Source: Limosilactobacillus coleohominis 101-4-CHN (GTDB taxonomy: Bacteria; Bacillota; Bacilli; Lactobacillales; Lactobacillaceae). From it: a stretch of 64,000 nt of DNA. Shown here piece after piece: positions 9,288 through 18,047 of this stretch. The DNA lies in assembly GCF_000161935.1 (NCBI RefSeq), contig NZ_GG698805.1:116673-180672 (forward strand). The letters are read 5' to 3'. Numbering within the stretch: position 1 is the stretch's first letter; every line of letters begins with the position of its first letter. Below the pieces are notes generated by a model. That model searched no databases. It was not told the origin of the DNA and saw only the letters and a list, made by a program, of their open reading frames with translations. The position numbers and the translations under genes are program-made.

Positions 9288-10679
9288 TTGGCAACAAATC
9301 AAAAAGTAAGCGGACGAACGTATGGTGCCATTTTTTCGGTCGCCTTATTAAGTTTTATTGGAATTTTAACGGAGACCGCCACCAATGTGACCTATCCAGA
9401 ACTGTCGCGGGTGTTCAATATCTCGCTGGATACTACCCAGTGGATTACCGCTGGCTACCTATTAATGGTTACGATTGTAATGGGGACCACCTCTTTTCTA
9501 CTCAAACGGGTTTTTGTTAAAAGACTGCACTTGATTGCCGTAGCCGCTTTTATTATCGGTGACATTATTTGTGCATTAGCAGGGAACTTTCCGGTTTTGC
9601 TGTTTGGTCGTTTTGTGCAGGCTGCCGCGACTGGTTTGTCGACCCCGATGATGTTTCAACTGATTTTTACTAACATTCCGCGGTCCAAATTAGGCTCAAT
9701 GACGGGAATTGCTGCGATGGTAATTTCGTTTGCGCCGGCATTGGGGCCGACATATGGTGGATTAGTTGCCACGGCGCTATCATGGCGGATGATCTTTTGG
9801 TTAGTGCTGCCCCTTGCGATTATTTCTCTAGTATTAGGGCAGTGGTTGATTACTAATATTCCGTTGGCAGAGACGAAGCCATTTAGTACGGGCAGTTTTA
9901 TACTTTTGGCACTAGCAATGATCATCTGGATTTATGCTCTTTCGATTATTGGAAAAACTGGCTTTGATTTCAAGTTTTGGGTAATTTTGTTAGCTGCATT
10001 ACTGCTCTTTGCTGGATTTGTGAAGGCCAACGGGAGCGGAACCACGTCCCTAGTAGACTTGGGGATTTTTAGGGACCTACCCGTGGCCCTTGATGGCTTG
10101 AATTACTTTAATTTACAGTTTATCAATATTGGGATCTCCCTGGTGATTCCAGTTTATTCTCAATACACGTTACACGCGTCTGCGTTTGTCTCCGGGGTTG
10201 TTTTGCTGCCGGGAGCGATCTGTGGCGCGATTATCTCACCATTTGCTGGTCATCTGGCAGACCAGTATGGTTTTAAACTGCCAGTGCTATTAGGGAATGT
10301 TTTATTCGTGATTGGTGGACTGGGTTTTTGGCTACTTCAGCCTCACCTAACGCCCCTGTTAATGATGGTATTGTTCATTATTTTGCGAACCGGCTTTAAT
10401 TTTGCCTTCTCAAACACGATTTCAAATGCGACGGTCAATGTGGCTGCGGAAAGTGCCGCGGACGTCAGCTCACTTTTTAACATGATTCAACAATTCGCTG
10501 GTGCAACGGGGGTTGTTTTTCTAGCATCGTTAATGGCGATTTTTCAGAATCATGGGACCGGATCGATGGCCCAACGGACCTATGTTGGTGGACAACTCGA
10601 TTTTATTATGACCGTAGCTTTGACCATCCTCACATTAGTGATTTCATTATTCAATTATCACCATCAAGATCAGCGCTAA
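9288..10679 (+). CDS. MFS transporter, DHA2 (EmrB/QacA-like) drug-efflux type
   Basis: A 463-residue proton-coupled exporter of the 14-helix DHA2 group. Evidence is the length, about 14 hydrophobic segments, the N-terminal NVTYPELSRVFN and QWITAGYLLMVT segments typical of EmrB-like proteins, and the motif-C-like PALGPTYGGL in helix 5. It starts at TTG (9288), the only start matching the strong GAGGAGGGG site. The substrate is unknown. A second protein of the same family and length (12037-13428) follows about 1.3 kb later, across the broken alcohol dehydrogenase; they look like diverged paralogues. Confidence 0.85.
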   Translation: MATNQKVSGRTYGAIFSVALLSFIGILTETATNVTYPELSRVFNISLDTTQWITAGYLLMVTIVMGTTSFLLKRVFVKRLHLIAVAAFIIGDIICALAGNFPVLLFGRFVQAAATGLSTPMMFQLIFTNIPRSKLGSMTGIAAMVISFAPALGPTYGGLVATALSWRMIFWLVLPLAIISLVLGQWLITNIPLAETKPFSTGSFILLALAMIIWIYALSIIGKTGFDFKFWVILLAALLLFAGFVKANGSGTTSLVDLGIFRDLPVALDGLNYFNLQFINIGISLVIPVYSQYTLHASAFVSGVVLLPGAICGAIISPFAGHLADQYGFKLPVLLGNVLFVIGGLGFWLLQPHLTPLLMMVLFIILRTGFNFAFSNTISNATVNVAAESAADVSSLFNMIQQFAGATGVVFLASLMAIFQNHGTGSMAQRTYVGGQLDFIMTVALTILTLVISLFNYHHQDQR

Positions 10680-10729
10680 TAAATACCAATCATGCATTTT
10701 GCATATAGAAATTAATCAGTAATAGGTAT

Positions 10730-10758
10730 TTCACATTTGTTAATCAGCGAACTATAAT
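10730..10758 (+). promoter_or_regulatory. Promoter of the alcohol dehydrogenase gene
   Basis: TTCACA and a perfect TATAAT lie 17 bp apart, about 65 bp before the ATG at 10825. Just upstream, AAATACC (10681) and GGTATTT (10725) can pair into a hairpin without a T run, possibly the end of the MFS transcript. Confidence 0.65.
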
Positions 10759-10824
10759 GTAGTCAGTAATGTTGATAGCAGTTGATAAATGACTGTAGTT
10801 AAACAAAGAAAGGAAGCTCTAATC

Positions 10825-11868
10825 ATGAAGAATGCGATTTTAGCTCAAGCTGGCGAAATGAAGATTGTTGATTCACCAAAGCCAACCATTCAAAAGGATG
10901 ACGACGTGATTTTAAAGGTCGTCCGGGCCTGTGTTTGTGGATCTGACCTGTGGAATTTCCGTGGTATTAACAAAGTCGAACCAAATTCGGAAAACTCTGG
11001 GCACGAAGCCTTAGGAATTGTTGAAGAAGTTGGTGATGCCATTACCACCGTTAAGCCAGGCGACTTTGTAATTGCACCATTTACCCACGGTTGTGGACAT
11101 TGTGCAGCTTGACTTGCTGGTTTTGACGGCGTTTGCCAAGACCATAGTAATAACTTCTCTACTGGGACACAAGCGGAATACATTCGTTTCCAACACGGTC
11201 AATGGGCATTGGTTAAGGTTCCTGGTCAACCAAGCGATTACAGTGAGGGCATGCTGAAATCTCTATTAACACTCGCCGATGTCATGGCGACTGGTTACCA
11301 TGCTGCACGGGTTGCCAATGTTCAACCTGGTGACACGGTGGTTGTCATGGGTGACGGGGCTGTTGGCCTTTCCGCAATTATTGCGGCTAAGCTCCGTGGT
11401 GCTAGTCGAATTATTTCCACTAGTCGGCACGAAGATCGTCATCAGTTAGCGGTTGAATTTGGTGCTACTGATAATGTTGCTTCGCGTGGTGACGATGCCG
11501 TTAAGGAAATCATGGATCTTACTAATGGGAGCGGCGCAGATGCTGTTCTTGAATGTGTCGGGACAGAACAATCAACTGAAACGGCAATGAAGGTTGCTCG
11601 TCCAGGGGCTGCCGTTGGTCGAGTTGGATTACCGCACATGCCAGCAATGGATATGACGCAATCCTTCTATAACAACACCACGATTGCGGGTGGCCCTGCT
11701 TCAGTTACGACCTATGATAAGCAAATCTTATTAAAGGCAGTGCTGGATGGTAAGATTAATCCAGGTAAGGTCTTCACGAAGACCTTTACCCTTGACCAAA
11801 TTAATGATGCTTACCAAGAAATGGCGGACCGGAAAGTCATCAAGTCATACGTTAAAGTTAGTGACTAA
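10825..11868 (+). pseudogene. Zinc-dependent alcohol dehydrogenase, interrupted by TGA at a zinc Cys
   Basis: A medium-chain dehydrogenase/reductase that would oxidise or reduce alcohols with NAD(P). The 347-codon frame has the catalytic-zinc residues (VCGSDLW, GHEALG), the structural-zinc loop and a Rossmann segment (VVMGDGAVGLSAI). An in-frame TGA at 11110-11112 falls in the structural-zinc loop, CGHCAA-stop-LAGFDGVC. The C-x2-C-x2-C-x7-C pattern expects the third Cys there. The frame is otherwise open to 11868. A Cys codon becomes TGA by one base. Selenocysteine would be an alternative reading of TGA, but I see no clear SECIS hairpin and lactobacilli are not known for it. The start at 10825 has an AAAGGAAG site. 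A strong terminator follows. Confidence 0.88.
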
Positions 11869-11884
11869 TTAAATAAGCTCAATC

Positions 11885-11927
11885 GGCTTTCAGGGTCGCG
11901 GCAAACCGTGGCCTTGAAAGCCTTTTA
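11885..11927 (+). terminator. Rho-independent terminator after the alcohol dehydrogenase
   Basis: A long stem (GGCTTTCAGGG... with ...CCTTGAAAGCC, a CAAA loop between GCGG and CCGT) is followed by TTTTAT. Confidence 0.85.
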
Positions 11928-11977
11928 TGTATTGTGCTATGCCGACTTGCGATCTACACAAAATTTTAATTTGAGAA

Positions 11978-12006
11978 TTGTTTTTTACCCCAATCCCGTG
12001 TATGCT
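11978..12006 (+). promoter_or_regulatory. Promoter of the second MFS gene
   Basis: TTGTTT and TATGCT are 17 bp apart, about 30 bp upstream of the GTG start at 12037. Confidence 0.5.
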
Positions 12007-12036
12007 GATTAGGCATTAGAAAAAGAGGAGTAAAAA

Positions 12037-13428
12037 GTGAGTCGAAAACAAAAATTCGTATTATCAATCATGGTGCTAGGAACGTTCTTTGGAATCATGT
12101 GTTCTACAATGATGAACATTGCCCTGCCGACTCTAATGCGGGACTTTGATTTATCGTCTGCGCGGGTTCAGTGGGTCAGCAATGGGTATATGTTGGTTAA
12201 CGCCCTGATGATCCCGGTAAGTGCGTACCTGATTAAAAAGTATTGCTACCGCAACCTGTTCTTAATTTTCACCGCAATTTTTGGGATTGGAACGGTCATT
12301 GGTGCGGTGGCGCCGACATTTAATATCATTGTTGTAGGGCGGATGATTCAGGCCATTGGTTCTGGAATTATGATGCCACTGGTGAATGTGATGGCGATGA
12401 AGTATGCCACGGATGGTCATCAAGGAGCGGTAATGGGGATTGTTGGTTTAGCATTTAATTTTTCACCAATTATTGGTCCTTCGGTGGCTGGGTTAATTTT
12501 GGACTTCTTTAGCTGGCGCTATTTATTTATTTTAGTGCTACCATTTATCTTGATCACGTTAGTATTATCGTGGATTGAGATGCCAAGCTTGGCCACAAAA
12601 GAAAACCCGCAATTTAACATTACGGGTTTGATCACTTGTAGTATTAGTTTATGGTTCTTGTTAAATAGTTTCTCTAATTTTGGTAGTCAGTCATTCCTGA
12701 GCTTCGGCGTTGCCGGTGCACTCTTCATTGGCTTGTTGGCCTTAGTGATTTTTGTGGGCACCCAGTGGCATAGTCAACACCCGTTCGTTAACTTACGGAT
12801 TTTCCGTCACACCCAGTTTACGTTGGCGGTGATGGTCAACTTTCTATTGGTTTCAACGATGTACGGTAATACGATTTTGTTACCGTTATTAGTGCAGAAT
12901 GTAATGCACCAGAGTGCTTTTGTTTCGGGGTTAGTAATTTTGCCAGGCGCCTTGTCAACTGGATTACTATCACCAGTTAGCGGGAAGTGGTTTGACCGTT
13001 ACCCTATTCGCTGGATGGTGACCTATGGATTGGTAGTGGATCTTTTTGGGACCGCCATGCAAGCGTTTATTGGTGTCCATAGTGGAGCAACTTTTGCGGC
13101 ATTCTGGCAATTTGTCCGGCAATTTGGGATCGTAATGTTATTAATCCCACTCCAAACGGAAGCATTAGCGATTTTACCGAATGACCAATTACCGGATGGG
13201 GTAGCAATGTTTAATACGACTCGGCAAATCGCCGCAAGTTTCGGCATGACGTTTGTGGTCGCAATGGTTAACTTGACGGATCACCATTATCATATTGGAA
13301 CGTCCGCAGTTGGGATTCAGGTTGGGTTCATTACCTGTTTCGCAATTTTATGTTTTGCGCTGGTCATTGCCCAATTTTTCCACACTAATCGTCAGGAGTT
13401 TCAACATGCAGAAATGGGAAGGGAGTAA
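12037..13428 (+). CDS. MFS transporter, DHA2 (EmrB/QacA-like) drug-efflux type
   Basis: A 463-residue, roughly 14-helix exporter. The DHA2-type segments ARVQWVSNGYMLVNALMIP and NFSPIIGPSVAGLI (motif C-like) are visible, with FVSGLVILPGAL in the second half matching the first paralogue's FVSGVVLLPGAI. The start is GTG at 12037 with AAAAGAGGAG upstream; no ATG fits. The end overlaps the start of a DUF915 hydrolase by 23 bp, so the two are probably translationally coupled. The substrate is unknown. It is the same size as the MFS protein at 9288 and related to it. Confidence 0.86.
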   Translation: MSRKQKFVLSIMVLGTFFGIMCSTMMNIALPTLMRDFDLSSARVQWVSNGYMLVNALMIPVSAYLIKKYCYRNLFLIFTAIFGIGTVIGAVAPTFNIIVVGRMIQAIGSGIMMPLVNVMAMKYATDGHQGAVMGIVGLAFNFSPIIGPSVAGLILDFFSWRYLFILVLPFILITLVLSWIEMPSLATKENPQFNITGLITCSISLWFLLNSFSNFGSQSFLSFGVAGALFIGLLALVIFVGTQWHSQHPFVNLRIFRHTQFTLAVMVNFLLVSTMYGNTILLPLLVQNVMHQSAFVSGLVILPGALSTGLLSPVSGKWFDRYPIRWMVTYGLVVDLFGTAMQAFIGVHSGATFAAFWQFVRQFGIVMLLIPLQTEALAILPNDQLPDGVAMFNTTRQIAASFGMTFVVAMVNLTDHHYHIGTSAVGIQVGFITCFAILCFALVIAQFFHTNRQEFQHAEMGRE

Positions 13429-14230
13429 TGAGATAATTAAAAAAGGATCGTTAATTGGAATTGTTGCAACTGTGGTCGTACTGCTCGGTGGCGGTGGAGC
13501 GTTCGCTAAGCAACAAGCCGCTAAGCAGTGGGTTAATTCGACAACACCAACTATTTTTATTCATGGTTACGGTAGTAGTTATCATGCCGAAGAGTCGATG
13601 GTCAAGGCTGCTCAAAAGGCGGGGGTAACAAAAAGTGTCGCTTTGGCACGAGTTGATAAAAACGGGCAAGTCAAAATTTCCGGCGATAAGATCGCGGGAC
13701 AACGTAACCCAATCGTAGAAGTTAATTTAGCCAATAACAAACAATCTGATATGGCTGAAGGCGCGAAGTACATTCGCAATGTTATTCAAGCATTACAAAA
13801 ACGGGATCATATTACGAAATATAATTTTGTGGCGCACTCCATGGGTAACATGGACGCCTTCAGCTATTTAAATGACTATGGTACGCAGTCTGGAATGCCA
13901 GAACTGAAGAAACAGGTGGTCATTGCCGGTGGTGGTTTATCTGGTTGGACACGTGATAGTGCCAACGTTGAAAAGATGCGCTCGCATATGGATAACTTAA
14001 AGAATGTTTACCCGCATGCGGATGTCCTCGTCATTGGAGGTAACACTGGTAATGGGTCAGATGGACGGGTACCAAATGCGGCAACGCGTTCAGTCCGGGA
14101 GATGCTCGGTGACCGGCCAGCTTCATTCCGGATCAAGATGTTCCAAGATAAGCAATACACGCACAGTGGCTTGCATGAAAATAAACAAGTCTTTAAGCTG
14201 ATCAATAATTTTCTCTGGAAAAAGAACTAA
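13406..14230 (+). CDS. Extracellular alpha/beta hydrolase, DUF915 family
   Basis: A secreted or membrane-tethered alpha/beta hydrolase of 274 residues. After a hydrophobic N-terminal segment (LIGIVATVVVLLGGGGAFA) come the oxyanion strand TIFIHGYGSSYHAEESM, the nucleophile elbow AHSMGNMDA (Ser at about residue 146) and a C-terminal His (THSGLHENKQ). The substrate is unknown; the family is common in lactobacilli. I chose the ATG at 13406 because AGGAG lies 7 bases upstream, inside the MFS gene, overlapping it by 23 bp. Paralogues lie at 26627 (broken) and 40883. It is followed by a terminator. Confidence 0.85.
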   Translation: MQKWEGSNEIIKKGSLIGIVATVVVLLGGGGAFAKQQAAKQWVNSTTPTIFIHGYGSSYHAEESMVKAAQKAGVTKSVALARVDKNGQVKISGDKIAGQRNPIVEVNLANNKQSDMAEGAKYIRNVIQALQKRDHITKYNFVAHSMGNMDAFSYLNDYGTQSGMPELKKQVVIAGGGLSGWTRDSANVEKMRSHMDNLKNVYPHADVLVIGGNTGNGSDGRVPNAATRSVREMLGDRPASFRIKMFQDKQYTHSGLHENKQVFKLINNFLWKKN

Positions 14231-14236
14231 ATAATC

Positions 14237-14274
14237 AGGGGTCCGAAACCGATTAGGCTTCAGACCCCTTTAGT
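14237..14274 (+). terminator. Rho-independent terminator of the MFS-hydrolase operon
   Basis: AGGGGTC and GACCCCT pair with an extended inner helix and are followed by TTTA. It lies between convergent genes. Confidence 0.7.
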
Positions 14275-14276
14275 TA

Positions 14277-15625
14277 TTAATTATGTTTCAAATCTTCAAG
14301 GAAATCTAAATGTTTTTGTACGAACTTTGGATCGACATCAATGAAGAAGTAAGCGGCCGCAGATGCAAGGGCAACGAAAGCACCAAGTAATAGTGTTTTA
14401 GCAGTAAAGTTTGTAACCATATAGCAGGAAACTAACAGAGCAAATGCAGGGATTAAATATTTCCCGGGTAATGAAAAACCATGGTTAGGAAATTCATTCG
14501 AATGTTTAAACTTAATTACCGCGAGGATTGATGGAACATACTGGATAAAGGAAGCTAAGACAGTACAGTTAACCAGGAAGAGGTAACTTTGGGTACAGAA
14601 GAGGAGACAAATAATAGCGGTTACCCTGATTCCAGTGACTGGAGCATCGTGCTGGTTCTTTTTTCCAAAAACCTTTGGAATCATACCGTGTTCATTGGCG
14701 AGCGAAGCTACTAATGACGGTGTATTAAATGATGCACTAAAGGCCACGCCAAAGATACTAATAAGCATTCCACAGATAATGAGGTAAAAGCCCCATTTAC
14801 CAACGCCCATCCCAAAGGTATTTGCTAACGGGGTGGAAAAACCACCAAGTTTTTGACCGGCAATGCCGACGGCGACAAGCATCATTAAGGCATCAAGAAT
14901 GGTAACACTAACCATGACTGCAATGAGGACCCGTGGAATATTCTTTTCTGGATTATTCATTTGCTTGGCCGCAATCGGTAAAAATGAAAAGCCCGTAAAT
15001 AGGTAGAAAATTGGGGTAAAGGCGGCACCAAAGTGTTTCATAAACGGTAAGGGCCCCTTGAGTGCCGCAGTTGGAATAACCGGATTGAAGTGCGTAACGT
15101 GGATACAAAACGCACCAATTAAAATAAAGACTAGGAGGGTTAAAATTTTGGCCGCTGCGGAAATATTGTTAACGGCTTTTACTAAACTGCGACCAAAATA
15201 ATTAATGATCGAAATAGTAAGATGAGGACGATTACCTATCCAGCGTAGACCCATCGGTTATCAAAAACTGGTAAGAAACTTTTGAGAGTTGTTAGCAGCG
15301 CCACAATTTCCGCAGATAGGGTACAACAACCGAGAAACCAAGTAAAAATTCCCAATTCGTATCCGGTAAAACGACCAAATGCATTGTAGCCGTAAAACCA
15401 TGCAGCGCCAGATCCTTTAAAGCGGCTGGCTAAATCAGCGTAGCAAAGCGCAATTAACGAAACGGTAACTGCTGTACACAAGAGGACCCCGACTGAAGCA
15501 AGGTTCATATCACGATAAATAACCGCGGGTAACAGGAATGTTCCTGAACCGATAACACCATTAATACCAAGAAAGTAGATCGACATAAAGGACAGCTTTT
15601 TTGGTGTTGATTGAGATTTCATCAT
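14277..15625 (-). pseudogene. APC-superfamily amino-acid permease, frameshifted
   Basis: A roughly 12-helix amino-acid transporter of about 448 residues if intact. The N-terminal piece (15625 down to 15236) carries the APC signature FLGINGVIGSGTFLLP and helices 1-3. It ends at TAG after RWVYAG. The C-terminal piece (to 14277) resumes in another frame with INYFGRSLVKAVNNISAAAK. Between about 15200 and 15245, one reading gives a hydrophobic helix (VIVLILLF) in the first frame. This suggests at least two small changes: one at the TAG and a net one-base loss near 15205. Adding one base at GGA-TAG would also join the frames, but gives a less helix-like segment. The start has an AGAGGTG site. Substrate unknown. 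Confidence 0.85.
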
Positions 15626-15690
15626 CAAAACACCTCTTATTTAAAATTAGACACCCCCATTATAGTCATCAAATATTGATTCGTTAATTA

Positions 15691-15727
15691 AAAACCAGGA
15701 TCGCCGAGAGCGCGATCCTGGTTTTTA
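15691..15727. terminator. Bidirectional terminator between folT and the permease gene
   Basis: AAAACCAGGATCGC and GCGATCCTGGTTTT form a perfect stem around a 7-base loop, with T runs on both strands. It ends the folT transcript on the minus strand. Confidence 0.85.
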
Positions 15728-15728
15728 A

Positions 15729-16289
15729 TTATTTTGGTAATTGGTTTAATCGAGTCCGGCTAAAGGCGCGTAGAACAATTAGAACGATTAGACTTTCTAT
15801 TGGCCAAGTGATGACTTCCTTTGGTAATCGAATTGCGAGTAACGCAGTTAAGGTCCGGCTTGTTGAACCAGCATTCAGGCTCATGATGTAGAGCCAGAGT
15901 GTTGTAAAAACTACGTTCGTAATCAAAATCTGGAAGAATTCATAAACAAATACGCGTTGCCAGGTTAGCTTTTGCTGATAAAGAAACATTCCGGCAATCA
16001 CGCCTGAAATAAAGGCCGAAAAAGTAAAACCGGGAAAGAAGAGACTACCGGTATTAAGAACGGTATTACTGATCAAATCATTAATGATCATTACCATTCC
16101 GCCCATCCAAGGGCCCAAACAATAGCCAACTAATGCGGTTGCAATAAAGCCCAGCCCGATTTTTAAAACTGCTGGGTCACCAACTGATAGTTTGCCGAGA
16201 ATTACTTCCAAAGCCGTTAACATTGCGGCAAGTGTTAAATGACGAGTGGTCCACCGGGGACCAGAAAATGATAGAATTGACATGGTCAT
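15729..16289 (-). CDS. folT: Folate-specific S-component of an ECF transporter
   Basis: The substrate-binding membrane subunit for folate uptake. It works with a shared ECF energising module (EcfT and two ATPases) that is not in this window. The 186-residue, roughly six-helix protein has the S-component features LTLAAMLTALEVILGKLS at the start and GLGFIATALVGYCLGPW. The FolT assignment comes from these segments together with the candidate tetrahydrofolate riboswitch directly upstream. Two starts are possible: ATG at 16289, 4 bases after GGAGG, or ATG at 16283 with a better 10-base spacing. The gene is single, with its own promoter and a strong terminator. Confidence 0.8.
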   Translation of the reverse strand: MTMSILSFSGPRWTTRHLTLAAMLTALEVILGKLSVGDPAVLKIGLGFIATALVGYCLGPWMGGMVMIINDLISNTVLNTGSLFFPGFTFSAFISGVIAGMFLYQQKLTWQRVFVYEFFQILITNVVFTTLWLYIMSLNAGSTSRTLTALLAIRLPKEVITWPIESLIVLIVLRAFSRTRLNQLPK

Positions 16290-16312
16290 ACATCCTCCCT
16301 GAAGATTAATTT

Positions 16313-16427
16313 GTTAGGGAACACATTGACTGGTCGAGTGGTGAATGCGGAACCACAAGGCGACCAAAGCCTTCTTCCACCGTTCACATTCCGTTCCGGT
16401 GGACAGTAACCCAGTCGTTCCTACCCC
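16313..16427 (-). promoter_or_regulatory. Candidate tetrahydrofolate (THF) riboswitch upstream of folT
   Basis: Read on the minus strand, the leader folds into a closed domain. Its base is TAGGAAC-GACTGG pairing with CCAGTC and TTCCCTA. Inside lie GGGTTACTG, a hairpin arm CCACC...GGTGG holding GGAATGTG, then AGAAGGC and a GGTTCCGCATTC segment. The order and several short motifs resemble the THF-I riboswitch found before folT genes (GTAG, GCGTTAAGTG, GGATGT, ACGAAGCG, GCATCC). I matched it by eye only. Its position between promoter and ribosome site fits folate feedback on uptake. Confidence 0.55.
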
Positions 16428-16437
16428 AACACCCGTT

Positions 16438-16466
16438 AATATATCCTATAAGGAAACATTATGCAA
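16438..16466 (-). promoter_or_regulatory. Promoter of the folT leader
   Basis: On the minus strand TTGCAT and TATATT are 17 bp apart. Transcription would begin near 16431, just before the riboswitch candidate. Confidence 0.7.
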
Positions 16467-16545
16467 TAGTAATTTTATATAATTAACGATTTCACAATCT
16501 TTATTGGTTAATCACAGGAAAATAATTCGGAAAAAGGAGCAAATA

Positions 16546-17289
16546 ATGCAAATTATTATTTCACCTGCGCGGCGTATGCAGACGGATACGGATTCATTTC
16601 CGGTTGCTGGCCAGCCGCAGTTTTTGAATAAGACCAGGCAAATTCTCGAATACCTTCAGCAATTATCATATCCCGAAATTCGTAAATTATGGTGGAACTG
16701 TAGTGAGCGGATTGCCCGTCCTAATTATGAATGGGTTCACCAAATGAACCTCCAGGAGAATTTAACTCCAGCTATCATTGCATTTACCGGGTTGCAGTAC
16801 CAATCCATGGCACCCGACGTTTTCACGGATACTGAATTAGAATATGTTCAGGAGCATCTGAAGATTATGTCAGGATTTTATGGCATGCTGCGCCCGTTTG
16901 ATGGCATTGTGCATTACCGACTGGGGATGGGCGATCGTGCTCAGGTTGCCAGTACTAAAAATTTGTACCAGTTCTGGGGCGCCCAACTTGCGGATGACCT
17001 TTACCGTCAGGATCAGTTAGTTATTAATCTAGCATCGCAGGAGTACAGTAAAGCGATCCAACCATTTGCCATTGGGAAGCGACAGTTGGTTACTTGTCGA
17101 TTTGTGGAAATAATTAATGGGCGACCAAAGCAAAAAGCAACTTTAGCTAAAATGGCGCGGGGCAATATGGTCCGCTTTTTAGCTCGGCAAAATGCGACAA
17201 CTCTTGATCAGGTGCGTCAGTTTAACCTCGGATATCAGTATGATCCGGCACTGTCGACCACTGATTTAATCACTTTCGTAAAAGAATAA
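16546..17289 (+). CDS. yaaA: Peroxide-stress protein YaaA (DUF328)
   Basis: A 247-residue YaaA-family protein. In E. coli, YaaA lowers free iron and limits DNA damage during hydrogen-peroxide stress; the family has a DNA-binding fold. The typical start IISPARRM (here MQIIISPARRMQTD) and the core GFYGMLRPFDGIVHYRLGM are both visible, and the length is normal. The ATG at 16546 has AAAAAGGAGC upstream; an earlier in-frame start would lie in the leader. Lactobacilli make hydrogen peroxide, so a protective role is plausible. It is monocistronic and divergent from folT. Confidence 0.88.
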   Translation: MQIIISPARRMQTDTDSFPVAGQPQFLNKTRQILEYLQQLSYPEIRKLWWNCSERIARPNYEWVHQMNLQENLTPAIIAFTGLQYQSMAPDVFTDTELEYVQEHLKIMSGFYGMLRPFDGIVHYRLGMGDRAQVASTKNLYQFWGAQLADDLYRQDQLVINLASQEYSKAIQPFAIGKRQLVTCRFVEIINGRPKQKATLAKMARGNMVRFLARQNATTLDQVRQFNLGYQYDPALSTTDLITFVKE

Positions 17290-17356
17290 AGTGGCAGGTT
17301 GAAAATTTTCTAAAATCATTAATAATAAATAAAGATAATTGGGAGGAGTTTTATGA

Positions 17357-17950
17357 ATGAAAAAACTAGGTTTAGGCGTTGTGGCAATTTGTTTAGGTGT
17401 TTTATTATCAGGATGTGGACAACAAAGTTCGCCAACTAACCACCGCAATCCGGCAACTGAAAGCAGTTCGATACCTCAGACCAGTCAAAGTTCAGGCACC
17501 GCTGGTCAAGAAAATGCTAGTGAACAAACGGGGGAGCATCAAAATAGTTCATTATGGAATGGTACTAAAGATCGCCAATTAGAAGAGTTTATTAATTTGT
17601 GGGCACCCACGATGCACCAGTCGTACCAAAAGTATGATGGCAGTAACCAGTTGCACGTGTCCGTTGGTGGTAATTACCCGAGCGACTTAAAGCGTGAAAT
17701 TACCCCAGATGGTGGATCAATCGGCTGGGCGCCGTCTGGGAAGGGGCCTTACGACTACAACGTGGTTGCAATTTATAACTATGATGGGACGGAACCACCA
17801 CTTCCCAATCGGATTACCTATTTCTTTGCCTTTCATCATGGTAAACCAGTGGCATTAGTGGATCAGAGTCGGGATGGTGATCCACGCTGTCATCCAACTG
17901 CCAATACTGATGTGGCTAGCAATTTTACCCGAATTGCGGATGGTAAGTAA
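17357..17950 (+). CDS. Lipoprotein with DUF4767 domain
   Basis: A 197-residue predicted lipoprotein. The signal peptide ends in a clear lipobox, VLLSGC, with Cys20 as the lipidation site. A Ser/Thr/Gln/Asn-rich linker reaches about residue 60. The rest matches the DUF4767 type found in lactobacilli (LWNGTKDRQLEEFINLWAP near its start, and IGWAPSGKGPYDYNVVAIYN). Function is unknown. The ATG at 17357 is used rather than the out-of-frame ATG at 17353; a GGGAGGAG site lies about 9 bases upstream. Confidence 0.8.
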   Translation: MKKLGLGVVAICLGVLLSGCGQQSSPTNHRNPATESSSIPQTSQSSGTAGQENASEQTGEHQNSSLWNGTKDRQLEEFINLWAPTMHQSYQKYDGSNQLHVSVGGNYPSDLKREITPDGGSIGWAPSGKGPYDYNVVAIYNYDGTEPPLPNRITYFFAFHHGKPVALVDQSRDGDPRCHPTANTDVASNFTRIADGK

Positions 17951-18047
17951 CTATTTACAAAATCATGATTTGTAGTAAAATAACGTCAATCTTAGGTATG
18001 TGCAGGCGAAACCTATGCCAACTTTGCCGTTGATGGAAAGGAATACT

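Noticed and set aside
17950-17985. Weak inverted repeat after the DUF4767 lipoprotein
   Set aside because: The short AT-rich palindrome has no T run; it is not strong enough to call a terminator.
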